Shown piece after piece: positions 26,026 through 34,494 of a DNA stretch of 64,000 nucleotides (positions within the stretch are counted from its first letter, which is position 1; every line of letters begins with the position of its first letter). Below the pieces are notes generated by a model that had not been told where the DNA came from, did not search any database, and worked only from the letters and a program-made list of their open reading frames with translations. Made by a program: the position numbers and the translations under genes. Source of the DNA: RH-AL1 sp965198485 (lineage in GTDB: Bacteria; Pseudomonadota; Alphaproteobacteria; Rhizobiales; Beijerinckiaceae); assembly GCA_965198485.1 (NCBI GenBank), contig CBDAPQ010000005.1:1116001-1180000 (forward strand), written 5' to 3'.

Positions 26026-26292
26026 TCAATAGCGGCAGTAGCGGCGGCCGTGACGGTAGATACACCGGCGCCCGTAATAGCCGCGGCGATAGCGCGGGCC
26101 GATGCCGAGCGCGCCGTTCACCGTGCCGACGCCGGCGCCGACCGCGCCACCGACGACCCCGCCGATCGGACCGAGCGCGCGATCGCCTTCGTTGTAGCCG
26201 CGCTCGGCGCCGCCGACGAGGCCCTGCGCTTCGACGACGATCGGTGCGGCGACAAGCGCAGCGGCGGCGAAAGCGAGAGCGTACCGTATCAT
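26026..26292 (-). CDS. small glycine-zipper exported protein
   Basis: An 88-residue protein with a signal peptide (RYALAFAAAALVAAPIVVEA), a Gly-zipper hydrophobic part (IGGVVGGAVGAGVGTVNGAL) and an Arg/Tyr-rich end (YYGRRCIYRHGRRYCRY). The start at 26292 gives the signal; the frame extends to 26397 without support. Related small rhizobial proteins are common. The function is unknown. Confidence 0.7.
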   Translation of the reverse strand: MIRYALAFAAAALVAAPIVVEAQGLVGGAERGYNEGDRALGPIGGVVGGAVGAGVGTVNGALGIGPRYRRGYYGRRCIYRHGRRYCRY

Positions 26293-26347
26293 TTGATCCT
26301 CCAAGGTGCCCGCCAACCGCCGAGGCGGACTGCGGTTCCTTGCCGCG

Positions 26348-26680
26348 CTATTCCGCGACCGGCTCGCCGGCGGCGTTCCAATCGAGCATGCCGCCACCGT
26401 AATGGGCGACGAGGTCGGTACGGCCAGCCGCGCGGGCGTGCTCCAGCGCCACGAGCGAGCGCTTGCCCGAACGGCACGACAGCACCACGCGCTTGCCCTC
26501 CTCCGGCGGCGGCAGGGCGTCGACGTCGAAGCTCTGCAGCGGGTTCAGGATCGCGCCGGGGATGTGGCCGTCGGCGAATTCGTTGGGCTCGCGCACGTCG
26601 ACGAGCCGAATGCTGCCGTCGGCGAGGCCGCGCTTCAGTTCCGCGCGGCCGACGTTCTCCAGGTTGTAGCTATCGGCCAT
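26348..26680 (-). CDS. rhodanese-like domain protein
   Basis: A 110-residue single rhodanese domain. RLVDVREPNEFADGHIPGA is the family signature, and the active loop is VVLSCRSGKRS with the catalytic Cys. AAGRTDLVAHYGGGMLDW follows. The start at 26680 has AAGGAAGAG upstream; the open frame to 27196 is antisense to ubiG. It is divergent from ubiG by 81 bases. Role: sulfur transfer or a redox/stress function. Confidence 0.9.
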   Translation of the reverse strand: MADSYNLENVGRAELKRGLADGSIRLVDVREPNEFADGHIPGAILNPLQSFDVDALPPPEEGKRVVLSCRSGKRSLVALEHARAAGRTDLVAHYGGGMLDWNAAGEPVAE

Positions 26681-26761
26681 GGTCGCTCTTCCTTGTGGGA
26701 TCGCGCGAACCATAATCGGCCCCTTGATGGCGTCCAATCCTTTCGGGCGCAGAGGATCCCG

Positions 26762-27524
26762 ATGGCCGAGTTCTCCCGTTCGACGATCGACGACGACGAT
26801 CTCGCGAAATACGATCGCCTCGGCGAGGAGTGGTGGGACCCGAACGGCCCGATGGGCACCCTGCACACATTCAATCCCGTTCGCGTTGGCTGGATTCGCG
26901 ACCTGCTCACCCGCGAAACGGTGGTGGGGCGCGCCGGCACGGCGGCAAGCGACACGCCGTTGCGCGGCTTCCGGCTGCTCGATGTCGGCAGCGGCGGCGG
27001 CATCCTCTGCGAGAGCCTGGCCCGGCTCGGCGCCGAGATGGTCGGCATCGACCCGGCGCCCAACAACGTCGCCGTTTCGGCGCGGCACGCGAGCCAAGGC
27101 GGCCTCGACATCGCCTATCATTGCACCACGGTGGAGACGCTGGCGCCGCTCGGCGAGCGTTACGACGCCGTGCTGGTCATGGAGGTGGTGGAGCACGTCA
27201 AGGACGTCGCCGGCTTCCTGCGCGACGCCGCCCGCATGGTGAAGCCCGGCGGCCTGCTCGTGGGCGCCACGCTTGAACCGAACGATAAAGAGCTACGCGC
27301 TCGGCATTGTCGGCGCTGAATACGTTCTGCGCTGGCTCCCGGTCGGTACCCACGATTGGCACAAATTCGTAACGCCGGACGAGTTCGAGGCGCAGCTCGT
27401 GCGCAACGGCCTGACGCCGCTGGCGCGCGCCGGCGTCAGCTTCAATCCGCTGCGCAACAAGTGGCACCTCTCCAAGGACCTCGGCGTCAACTACATGATC
27501 GCGGCGCAGCGCCCGGCGGGGTGA
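26762..27524 (+). pseudogene. ubiG: ubiG, ubiquinone O-methyltransferase, frameshifted
   Basis: UbiG methylates hydroxyl groups in ubiquinone synthesis. The first part (from 26762) has the UbiG N-terminus (DDDDLAKYDRLGEEWWDPNG) and SAM-binding LLDVGSGGGILCESLARLG; it stops at 27319. The second part (SYALGIVGAEYVLRWLPVGT and NYMIAAQRP) continues in the +1 frame to 27524. One extra T at 27273-27274 (CTTGAA for CTGAA) explains both. With it removed the protein is about 254 residues, normal for UbiG. It may be a sequencing or assembly error. Confidence 0.85.
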
Positions 27525-27597
27525 TGTCGGGCGTCCTCGTGCGGCGTTGACTTGCGGCCGCGCCGCGGCCTACATCGCCGCTCTCGACGGCCCTTCT

Positions 27598-27785
27598 CTT
27601 CGAAGGTTCGCAAGGGAACGTGGGGTCTGGCGCGCCTTTCGACGGCGCTTCGGGCCGCAAGCCACGGCTGCCCCCGCAACTGTAAGTGGGAAGCGGCGGA
27701 CGCACCGATGCCACTGGGTCACATGACCTGGGAAGGCGGCGCCCGCAGCGATCGACCCGCGAGCCAGGACACCTGCCGTCACCCT
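27598..27785 (+). promoter_or_regulatory. cobalamin riboswitch
   Basis: The region has the class I cobalamin riboswitch parts in order: GGTTCGCAAGGGAA at 27605-27618, CCCCCGCAACTG at 27671-27682, GCCACTGGGTCAC from 27710, and the B12 box GCCAGGACACCTGCC near 27762-27777. It precedes the DUF1636-cobH-cobI genes on the plus strand and should shut them down when adenosylcobalamin is present. Confidence 0.9.
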
Positions 27786-27877
27786 TTTCGCGCGCGGCCG
27801 GCGGGGTGCCCGGACGCCGGCCCGACACCCTTCGCGGTGGCGCGGCGCGTTTGTGCGCACCCGGTGAAACGCGGCCC

Positions 27878-28303
27878 ATGCCAGACGCCTTGCCTCCCGC
27901 AGCGCAGCCGATGCGGCTCCAACCGATGCGGCTCTACGTCTGCACGACCTGCCGCGATGCCGCGCATTCCGCGGACGCGCCGTCCGCCGGGACCCGGCTG
28001 CACGACGCCCTGCTCGCCGCCGCGCCGGCTCCCGAAATCGAGCTGGTCGGCGTGGAATGCCTCAGCGCCTGCAAGCGCCCGTGCGCGGTGAGCTTCACCG
28101 CGCCGGGCAAATGGACCTACGTCTTCGGCGACCTGCCGGCCGACACGGCGGCGGAACTGGTGCTGCACGGCGCCAGGCTCTACGCCGAGTCGCGCGACGG
28201 CATCATCCCCTGGAAGCTGCGGCCCGACGCCCTCAAGAAGGGCGCCGTGGCCCGCGTGCCGGCGCTGCCTTGGCTTGATGCGCCCGCCATCGCGGCCGAA
28301 TGA
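27878..28303 (+). CDS. DUF1636 family [2Fe-2S]-type protein of the B12 regulon
   Basis: A 141-residue protein with YVCTTCRDAAH near the N-terminus and VECLSACKRPCAVSF further on. These cysteines resemble thioredoxin-like 2Fe-2S ferredoxins, as in DUF1636 proteins often found in cobalamin operons. It is the first gene after the riboswitch and overlaps cobH by the ATGA arrangement. ATGs at 27911 and 27926 are also possible starts. A redox or metal role in cobalamin synthesis is inferred. Confidence 0.75.
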   Translation: MPDALPPAAQPMRLQPMRLYVCTTCRDAAHSADAPSAGTRLHDALLAAAPAPEIELVGVECLSACKRPCAVSFTAPGKWTYVFGDLPADTAAELVLHGARLYAESRDGIIPWKLRPDALKKGAVARVPALPWLDAPAIAAE

Positions 28304-28926
28304 GCGCCGACTACATCCGCGACGGCGCCGAGATCTACCGGCGAAGCTTCGCCATCATCCGCGCCGAGGCGGAGCTGGCCCGCTTCACGCCGGCGGAGGA
28401 GCGCGTCGCCGTGCGCATCATCCACGCCTGCGGCATGGTGGGGGTGTCCTCCGACATCGTGTTCTCGCCCGGCGCCGCCGAGGCCGGGATCGCCGCGCTC
28501 GCGGCAGGCGCGCCGGTGCTCTGCGACGCCACCATGGTGGCCGACGGGGTCACGCGCGCGCGCCTTCCCGCCGGCAACGAGGTCGTCTGCACGCTGCGCG
28601 ACTCCCGCGTGCACGGCCTCGCCGCTGGACTGGGCACCACCCGCACCGCCGCCGCGATGGAGCTATGGGCGGAAAAGCTCGGCGGCGCCGTGGTGGCGAT
28701 CGGCAACGCGCCGACCGCGCTGTTCCGCCTGTTCGAGCTGATCGACGCCGGCGCGCCGCGGCCGGCCTGCATCGTCGGGATCCCGGTCGGCTTCGTCGGC
28801 GCGGCGGAATCCAAGGACGCGCTGATGCAGCGGCACGATCTCGCCTCCATCGTCGTGCGCGGCCGCCGCGGCGGCAGCGCGATGGCGGCGGCGGCGGTCA
28901 ACGCCCTGGCGAGCGCCGCCGAATGA
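28300..28926 (+). CDS. cobH: precorrin-8X methylmutase
   Basis: A 208-residue CobH, which moves a methyl group from C-11 to C-12 of precorrin-8X to form hydrogenobyrinic acid. VRIIHACGMVGVSSDIVFSP holds the catalytic His, and GNAPTALFRLFELIDAG with GIPVGFVGAAESK are family motifs. The start overlaps the previous stop (ATGA), so translation is coupled. It is under the riboswitch at 27598. Confidence 0.95.
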   Translation: MSADYIRDGAEIYRRSFAIIRAEAELARFTPAEERVAVRIIHACGMVGVSSDIVFSPGAAEAGIAALAAGAPVLCDATMVADGVTRARLPAGNEVVCTLRDSRVHGLAAGLGTTRTAAAMELWAEKLGGAVVAIGNAPTALFRLFELIDAGAPRPACIVGIPVGFVGAAESKDALMQRHDLASIVVRGRRGGSAMAAAAVNALASAAE

Positions 28927-28933
28927 GCGCTCC

Positions 28934-29665
28934 GTGACCCAGGGCCGGTTGATCGGCGTCGGCCTCGGCCCGGGCGACCCGGAGCTGGTGACGCTCAAGG
29001 CGGCGCGCGCGCTCGCCGTCGTCCCGGTCGTGGCCTGGTTCCACAAGCGCGGCCGCACCGGCCACGCCCGCACCATCGCCGACGCGCTGATGCCGGCCGC
29101 CTGCGTGGCGCTGCCTCTGGCCTACCCCGTCACCACCGAGATCCCGGTGCACGAGCAGGGCTACGCTGAAGCCCTCGCGCCGTTCTACGAGGAGGCGACC
29201 GCCACGCTCGCCGCGCATCTCGAGGCCGGCCGCGACGTCGCCCTGCTGTGCGAAGGCGACCCGCTGTTCTTCGGCTCGTTCATGCACCTCTACGTGCGAC
29301 TGCGCTCGCGCTTCGCCACCCAGGTGATCCCCGGCGTCTCCGGCATGTCGGGCTGCTGGAGCGCCGCCGGACTGCCGATGAGCTGGGGCGACGACGTGCT
29401 GACGGTGCTGCCCGGCACCATGCCCTTCGAGGCGCTGCGCGACCGCCTCGCCGGCACCGACGCCGCCGTGATCATGAAGATCGGCACCCATTTCGCCAAG
29501 GTGCGCGCGGCGGTGGAAGCGGCCGGGCTGATGGGCGAGGCCATCTACGTCGAGCGCGGCACCATGGCCGGCGAGACCGTGACGCCGCTACGCGACAAGG
29601 CGGACGACGCCGCGCCCTATTTCTCGATCGTGCTCCTGCCCGGCCACGGCCGCCGGCCGGGTTAG
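28934..29665 (+). CDS. cobI: precorrin-2 C20-methyltransferase
   Basis: A 243-residue SAM-dependent tetrapyrrole methylase. IGVGLGPGDPELVTLKAARA, CEGDPLFFGSFMHLY and VIPGVSGMSGCWSAAGLPM are the family motifs of CobI, which makes precorrin-3A. The start is a GTG 7 bases after cobH. It is the last gene of the riboswitch-controlled operon visible here; the rest of the pathway lies elsewhere. Confidence 0.95.
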   Translation: MTQGRLIGVGLGPGDPELVTLKAARALAVVPVVAWFHKRGRTGHARTIADALMPAACVALPLAYPVTTEIPVHEQGYAEALAPFYEEATATLAAHLEAGRDVALLCEGDPLFFGSFMHLYVRLRSRFATQVIPGVSGMSGCWSAAGLPMSWGDDVLTVLPGTMPFEALRDRLAGTDAAVIMKIGTHFAKVRAAVEAAGLMGEAIYVERGTMAGETVTPLRDKADDAAPYFSIVLLPGHGRRPG

Positions 29666-29667
29666 GG

Positions 29668-29708
29668 GCAGCCTTCTCCGCTACGCTGCGCTCGCAGGGG
29701 AGGATGCG
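29668..29708. repeat. short palindromic repeat
   Basis: GCAGCCTTCTCC...GGGGAGGATGC resembles the hairpin at 2870-2904 and lies just after cobI, between convergent genes. A REP-like or terminator-like role is possible. Confidence 0.4.
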
Positions 29709-29710
29709 TC

Positions 29711-30628
29711 TCATCGCGGCGGTGGCGTGATGCCGAGCACGGCGGCGGCACCCAGGACGAGCACGGCCGCGAGCAGGTCGAATGCCAGGCTCAGCTGCAG
29801 CCGGCGGAGCGGCATTTCGCAGCCGGACGTATCGTGCAGACGCGGCATCAGCACGAAACGGTTGATGGCGGCGAGCACCAGCATGATCGCGACGAGCGAG
29901 ACCTTCGTCAGCAACACCGCGCCGTAGGCGGTGGACCGCAGGTTCGCGAGGCTGCCGCCGTCGTGGAAGGCCGTGTTGGCCGCGCCGCTGGCGAGGATCA
30001 GCACCACCGCGACGGTCGCGATGGTGGAGTAGCGCCGGAGCAGGTCGTGGATCGACCCGCGCCCGGCCCGTGCGTCGGCGAGCGCGAAGGCCAGCGGCGG
30101 CAGGCCGCCGAGCCAGAAGGCCGTCGCCAGCACGTGCACGGCGTAGGTGGCGATCATCGCGACGCCCGAGGCGGTGTCGCCGCCCTCGGCGGCATGGCCG
30201 AGCCAGGCCTGGCTCACCAGCAGCGCGGCGCCGAGGACGACGCATGCCGCGGCGCGGGCCGCCGGCCTTACGGGGAAGACGGCGAGCGCCAGCAGGCCGC
30301 CCATCAGCGCCAGTCGCAGCATCTCGGGCCTGCCGAACGGCGTCTCGAAGACAAAGACGTGCAGCATGTCGGGATCGCCCAGCGAGGCGAGCCCGCCCGT
30401 GGCGTAGGCGATCGTGCCGGCGAGCCAGGCGACGCCGGAGAGCGCGGCGATCGGCGCCGCGACGCGGACCAGCCGCAGGGTCGCGGCGCGCGCGTGCGCG
30501 AAGCCGGCCTCGCCCGATCTCGCGCCGGGCTTCGCCGCGATCCAGAACGACGCGCTGCCGAACACGATCGCGAGCGCCGCGAAATGCACCCAGCGCGAGG
30601 CGACGAGAAGGGCGAAGACGGTGTCGAT
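29711..30628 (-). CDS. copD: copper resistance membrane protein CopD
   Basis: About 305 residues with eight membrane segments (for example WVHFAALAIVFGSASFW, LVRVAAPIAALSGVAWLAG, ATAFWLGGLPPLAFAL and SLAFDLLAAVLVLGAAAVLG), as in CopD copper transporters. The frame runs back to an ATG at 30718 inside copC, but AGGAGAACGCGG places the likely start at an ATC codon at 30628, giving the normal family N-terminus (x-DTVFALLVASRWVHFA). ATC is a very rare start; a wrong base there is the alternative. copC is directly upstream. Confidence 0.75.
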   Translation of the reverse strand: MDTVFALLVASRWVHFAALAIVFGSASFWIAAKPGARSGEAGFAHARAATLRLVRVAAPIAALSGVAWLAGTIAYATGGLASLGDPDMLHVFVFETPFGRPEMLRLALMGGLLALAVFPVRPAARAAACVVLGAALLVSQAWLGHAAEGGDTASGVAMIATYAVHVLATAFWLGGLPPLAFALADARAGRGSIHDLLRRYSTIATVAVVLILASGAANTAFHDGGSLANLRSTAYGAVLLTKVSLVAIMLVLAAINRFVLMPRLHDTSGCEMPLRRLQLSLAFDLLAAVLVLGAAAVLGITPPPR

Positions 30629-30656
30629 CCGCGTTCTCCTCGAACTTACGCGGCGC

Positions 30657-31016
30657 TCACGGCGCCACGGTAAACTTGTAGCTGCCGGAGGTGGGGTGGG
30701 TGTCGACCGACACGACATGCCAGGTCACGGTGTAGGTGCCGGGCGGCAGCGCGCGGCCGAGGCGCAGGCGGAGCGTGTTGCCGCCGCTCGTCGGCTTGGC
30801 GGCGGCGATGGCGCCGCCGCCGGAGGATGCCACCTTCACGCCCGACAACGCCGGAACGATGTCCTGCGTGAAGCTGAGCTCAAGCTCGGCCGGCGCACCG
30901 CTCACGGTCGAGCCCACGCTCGGCACGGCATGTTCGAGGAAGGCGTGCGCCGAGGCGGCGCCGGAGGCGAACGCGCCGAGGGCGGCAAGCGCGACGATGC
31001 TGAGATGACGGGTCAT
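30657..31016 (-). CDS. copC: copper-binding periplasmic protein CopC
   Basis: A 119-residue protein with a signal peptide (LSIVALAALGAFASGAASAH) so that the mature end begins HAFLEH, as in CopC where the N-terminal His binds Cu(II). The C-terminus VVSVDTHPTSGSYKFTV carries the second copper-binding His. It lies upstream of copD and downstream of the outer-membrane protein, all on the minus strand. It likely delivers or buffers periplasmic copper. Confidence 0.9.
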   Translation of the reverse strand: MTRHLSIVALAALGAFASGAASAHAFLEHAVPSVGSTVSGAPAELELSFTQDIVPALSGVKVASSGGGAIAAAKPTSGGNTLRLRLGRALPPGTYTVTWHVVSVDTHPTSGSYKFTVAP

Positions 31017-31024
31017 GGCGGGCC

Positions 31025-32002
31025 TCAATGGGTGATGATGGAGCGGGACTGCGGCGGCCCGAACAGCGGCTTGCCCAAGGTGTCGGGCGCGATGTCGTCG
31101 AGGAAGAAGTCGACGATGGCCATGACGCCGGGGTGCAGGCCGCTGGCACGATTGATCGGCACCTGCGCCATGACGCCGACCTCGAACTTGCTGCCGACGT
31201 AGTACACCGATGGGCCGACCACGCCCGTGGTGTCGTGGACCGAGAAGTTGCCGTCGGCCGAGTTCCCGGTGTTGGCCACCGGCGTGCTGAACACGGCCTC
31301 GAACGCCGGGATCAGATTGCGGAAGGCCTTCGGCACCTCGGCGACGAAGGAGTTGCGGTAGAGCAGGCTGTACTGGAGCGTGCCGCCGTAGTTGACGAAG
31401 TTCGGCACCTGGCTGCCGTCGGCCGGATCGTGGATCACGGTCGGGATCGAGTAGCTCACCGATCCGGTGACAGCGAAAGGGCGCACCCAGTCCGTCGCGA
31501 GATCGCCGAAGCCTTTGCCGACATAGAGCGTCGGCGTCACGGTCGTGAATGGGTCCGATGGCAGCGCCGAATTGGGTCCGCTGCCGGTGCCGCCGATGTT
31601 CACGTCGATGCCACCGGATACGATGAACTCGTGCACCGGGTTTTGATAGAAGACGTATTTCGCACCGACGTCGATGTTGGCGAAGCCGGTGGCTCTCGGA
31701 TTGCGCTGGAACGTCACGCCCTCCGAGGCGATCGAGACCTGAAGGTCGGCGGTGATCGTCTTGTCGTACTCGCCGCCGAGCGTGAAGTTCTTCGGTCCCG
31801 CCGTGCCGTCGGGATTGGCACCCTGCAGGTACGAGAACACCGGCAGTGTCAGCTCGTCGTTGACGCCGGGGTCGTCGATGGCGAGTGTCGCGGGGAACAC
31901 GCGGTCGCCGACGATGGTGTGGGCGAGGGTTGGCGAGGCGCATAGGAGCAGGCAGCCGGCCGCCAAGGCGGCACGGCCCGCGTGAAGAGCAAGCGTTGTC
32001 AT
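31025..32002 (-). CDS. outer-membrane beta-barrel protein of the copper cluster
   Basis: A 325-residue protein with a signal peptide (GRAALAAGCLLLCASPTLAH) and alternating hydrophobic strands such as FANIDVGAKYVFYQ, EFIVSGGIDVNIGG, VTPTLYVGKGFGDL and GVVGPSVYYVGSKFEVGVMA. This is the look of a beta-barrel of the phenol-degradation-outer-membrane/transporter-like type. It is 8 bases from copC and 61 from the DUF2946 gene. A role in copper passage is inferred from the neighbours only. Confidence 0.65.
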   Translation of the reverse strand: MTTLALHAGRAALAAGCLLLCASPTLAHTIVGDRVFPATLAIDDPGVNDELTLPVFSYLQGANPDGTAGPKNFTLGGEYDKTITADLQVSIASEGVTFQRNPRATGFANIDVGAKYVFYQNPVHEFIVSGGIDVNIGGTGSGPNSALPSDPFTTVTPTLYVGKGFGDLATDWVRPFAVTGSVSYSIPTVIHDPADGSQVPNFVNYGGTLQYSLLYRNSFVAEVPKAFRNLIPAFEAVFSTPVANTGNSADGNFSVHDTTGVVGPSVYYVGSKFEVGVMAQVPINRASGLHPGVMAIVDFFLDDIAPDTLGKPLFGPPQSRSIITH

Positions 32003-32063
32003 GGGATTGGGTCTCGATCGAAGGCGATGGCGAAGATGAGCCGGCCCGAAGGCCGGCGCGCGA

Positions 32064-32498
32064 TCAGCCGAGACGAGGAGGGCCGCGTGGGCCGGCGAAG
32101 CCGGCGAGCACCGCGCTCGCGCGCGGCGGCGGCTGCGGGAAGCTCACGACGCCGCCGACGGTGGCGGGCCGGATTAGGGCGAGCGTGTAGGACGCTGGTG
32201 CGGCCGGGCAGGCCGTCGCCATCGCGTGGCAGAGCGCGCAGGGGCAGCACGGGCCGGCATCGCCCACCGGCAGCTGCCCGTCGTCGTCGTGATGGCAGGT
32301 CTCTACAGCGTGGCCGACGATCCTCGCCAGTGCGGAGAGCCTAGCCTCGGGCGCCGCCGCGACGCGGTGCGCGCAGCCGAGCAGCGGCACCGCGAGCTGC
32401 AGCACCAGCAAGGCGCCGAGCAGCCAGGCCACGAGGGCGTGGCGCGGGCTACTCGCTGGGAAGGGACGGCTTGCGAGGGAGGACGTTGGGGCCGGCAA
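32064..32498 (-). CDS. DUF2946-like Cys/His-rich membrane protein
   Basis: A protein of up to 144 residues with one hydrophobic segment (LVAWLLGALLVLQLAVPLLG) and Cys/His clusters CHHDDDG and CCPCALCHAM, typical of DUF2946 proteins near copper genes. The start is uncertain: a TTG at 32498 or a GTG at 32432. It is first in the putative operon with the outer-membrane protein, copC and copD. Metal binding in the periplasm is inferred. Confidence 0.65.
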   Translation of the reverse strand: MPAPTSSLASRPFPASSPRHALVAWLLGALLVLQLAVPLLGCAHRVAAAPEARLSALARIVGHAVETCHHDDDGQLPVGDAGPCCPCALCHAMATACPAAPASYTLALIRPATVGGVVSFPQPPPRASAVLAGFAGPRGPPRLG

Positions 32499-32713
32499 CG
32501 GCGCGGATCTCGTGACGAACGCGCCAACCTGCGTCGGCGCCGCGCCCGCGTCCAGTCACGCCGGGCGTGATCGCGCGCGCGCCGGATCGCTGTGGCTTTC
32601 CTGCACGCTCAGGGCGCGCCGTGCGGCGCCGCTGTGCCGAGCCGGCCCGGCGTCAAGGTCGAAGGCGACACTCACTTTCGGTGAAGCACCTGCAGCGCCG
32701 CCAGATGCGCCAC

Positions 32714-33448
32714 TCAGCTCTTCACCGCGACGCATCCCCAGCCGTCGTAGGTGGCGCCGAGCTTCTCGCAGAGCGCGAACAGCGGGCCGCTCACGGCGTC
32801 GATCTCGTCGGCGCGGTCGACGCGCGAGACGTCGACGCTGAAGCCGTCCCCGTCCGCCTCGATCGAGAGGATGGTGAAGCCGTCGTCCTCGACGATTCCG
32901 ACGAAGACCTCTTTGGCGTCCGCGCTGAGAGCCTTCACCTGGTGGTCGATCGCGCGCGGCGCGGTGCCGTCGTCGCCCTGCTGGGCGAGATCGTCGCGCA
33001 GGCGGCGGTTCATGATGAAGTTCATCTGCTCTGCCGAGGGACGCAGGACGTCGAAATAGCTCGACCAGCCGGCGTCCTCCGCGATCTCGAGCTCGTAGGT
33101 GTAGCCCTTGTGCCGGGCCATGGCCCCCCGCACGTCGGCGTCGAGCGATGCCGGCTGGCCCGTGTAGAAGGTGAAGTCGCGCCGGCCGCTCGCGGTGGTC
33201 CGCCCGACGAAGAGGCTTCGCCCGTCGGCGCAGACCAGGGGCACGACCTCGTCCTCGATGGCGGAGAGGGTCTTCGCCTCCTCCGGGGTGGAGAGGCCGT
33301 CGGACCTCGGACGCCGAAGGTCGACGCGCAGCACCGCGCGATGGCGGAAATCGCGCGGGCGCACGCCCCGCGCCGCATCCTGGTCCATCAGCACCGAGCC
33401 GGGATCGCCGCTCGCCGTCGTGTAGGGATAGAAGATCCAGTCCGCCAC
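32714..33448 (-). CDS. DUF695 and RraB two-domain protein
   Basis: A 244-residue protein. The N-terminal half (DWIFYPYTTASGDPGSVLMD to LDADVRGAMARHKGY) fits DUF695. The C-terminal half (MNRRLRDDLAQQGDDGTAPR, GFTILSIEADGDGFSVDVSR) fits the RNase E inhibitor RraB family. Joint DUF695/RraB proteins are known. A cytoplasmic role in RNA turnover is inferred. It is the last ordinary gene before the AT-rich TAC island. Confidence 0.75.
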   Translation of the reverse strand: MADWIFYPYTTASGDPGSVLMDQDAARGVRPRDFRHRAVLRVDLRRPRSDGLSTPEEAKTLSAIEDEVVPLVCADGRSLFVGRTTASGRRDFTFYTGQPASLDADVRGAMARHKGYTYELEIAEDAGWSSYFDVLRPSAEQMNFIMNRRLRDDLAQQGDDGTAPRAIDHQVKALSADAKEVFVGIVEDDGFTILSIEADGDGFSVDVSRVDRADEIDAVSGPLFALCEKLGATYDGWGCVAVKS

Positions 33449-33559
33449 TGCACCTCATGCCGGCTGCTTCGAGAGATCAGCCGATCGCCAAGAGCTTATC
33501 CGGGAAAGGATGCGCTTGCGATGTAGGCGTCTCTAATTATCTCATATATTTTGTTGGAC

Positions 33560-34021
33560 TTAGACTCTAGGAACAAACTTTATAATTGGAAGAGGCGCAG
33601 ATCCGATGCCCGCTGACCAGTCGAGATTGGCATACAAGGCTCTAAAATAGGTATAAGTTGAAGCAAATGCAACATTTTCAGCATATAAACGAGCTATGTC
33701 CTCCTCAACGTCAGTCAGTCCGTCATAATAAACTCGATAAGAAGCAACGCACTTGACAACACTTTTCCGCTTATGCTTTACTTCAGTAACCCACTCTATC
33801 TCGCACGCAATAGCGTTTTCATCTTTGATAAAGAAAAACTCTTTCATTCTCCGGTCGTATGACGATTTCCTCTCAACCCTTGGTGGCAATACGCTATCAA
33901 CGCGAAATTGAACATTCTTCAAATCGATTGATATTAATCTAGCTTGTCTCACCAAGCGATTGTAGGAAGCGCGTTTCTTTTGCGCTTCCTCGTCTTTGTT
34001 GATAGTGGCCTCTTCGGTCAT
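33560..34021 (-). CDS. SecB-like chaperone of a TAC module
   Basis: A 153-residue protein in AT-rich DNA. It shares the SecB-like pattern: an early strand region (ARLISIDLKNVQFRV), ENAIACEIEWVTEV, then AENVAFASTYTYFRALYANL and a C-terminus IGSAPLPIIKFVPRV, where SecB proteins have the end 'P.L.L.P'. Its start overlaps the antitoxin stop (ATGA). In toxin-antitoxin-chaperone systems such a protein protects the antitoxin from degradation. Identification rests on pattern and gene order. Confidence 0.65.
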   Translation of the reverse strand: MTEEATINKDEEAQKKRASYNRLVRQARLISIDLKNVQFRVDSVLPPRVERKSSYDRRMKEFFFIKDENAIACEIEWVTEVKHKRKSVVKCVASYRVYYDGLTDVEEDIARLYAENVAFASTYTYFRALYANLDWSAGIGSAPLPIIKFVPRV

Positions 34022-34494
34022 GCTGCCAAGACGTCTGGAAATTCGTGTTGGTTGTTCTCATTGGATGCTTCGAAAAAATTCGATTTTAATCGATAGATAT
34101 ACTCATCGAGAACGCTTTTCGGAACAGCGGCGGACCGGAGGCGGCCTTTGGCGGCAAGCTCCGAATCCTCCCACTTGCCAGCTTGTGCATTGACTTTACT
34201 GCTTCTTCCAAGAAGAAGGTGCTCGTCCAGCGCAGTGAATATTTTCGCCAGCGTGCGAAGCGTGGGATTTGCTTCCGATCCCATAAGTTGAGTGAGCCGC
34301 GACTTAGATACGCCAGTGAGCTTAGCCAAATCCGAGCGCGTCAAATCTCTCTCGTTGAGCAGCTCTTGGATAAGAAGCTGCGCATCAATGACGAGATTTT
34401 CCGCGTCGATAATCTCCCGGTTCGAAAGACTATCCAGACTTTCGGCGGCCCTTTTTGCCATTTTTGGCGTCATCCTTTTTATCAACATCGCCAT
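34018..34494 (-). CDS. HigA-like XRE-family antitoxin
   Basis: A 158-residue protein with a helix-turn-helix (LTRSDLAKLTGVSKSRLTQL and NPTLRTLAKIFTAL) and a C-terminal extension of about 60 residues, which in TAC antitoxins is the chaperone-addiction region. Its start overlaps the toxin's 3' end, and the SecB-like gene follows by ATGA. It probably represses its own promoter at the palindrome 34928-34938. Confidence 0.8.
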   Translation of the reverse strand: MAMLIKRMTPKMAKRAAESLDSLSNREIIDAENLVIDAQLLIQELLNERDLTRSDLAKLTGVSKSRLTQLMGSEANPTLRTLAKIFTALDEHLLLGRSSKVNAQAGKWEDSELAAKGRLRSAAVPKSVLDEYIYRLKSNFFEASNENNQHEFPDVLAA

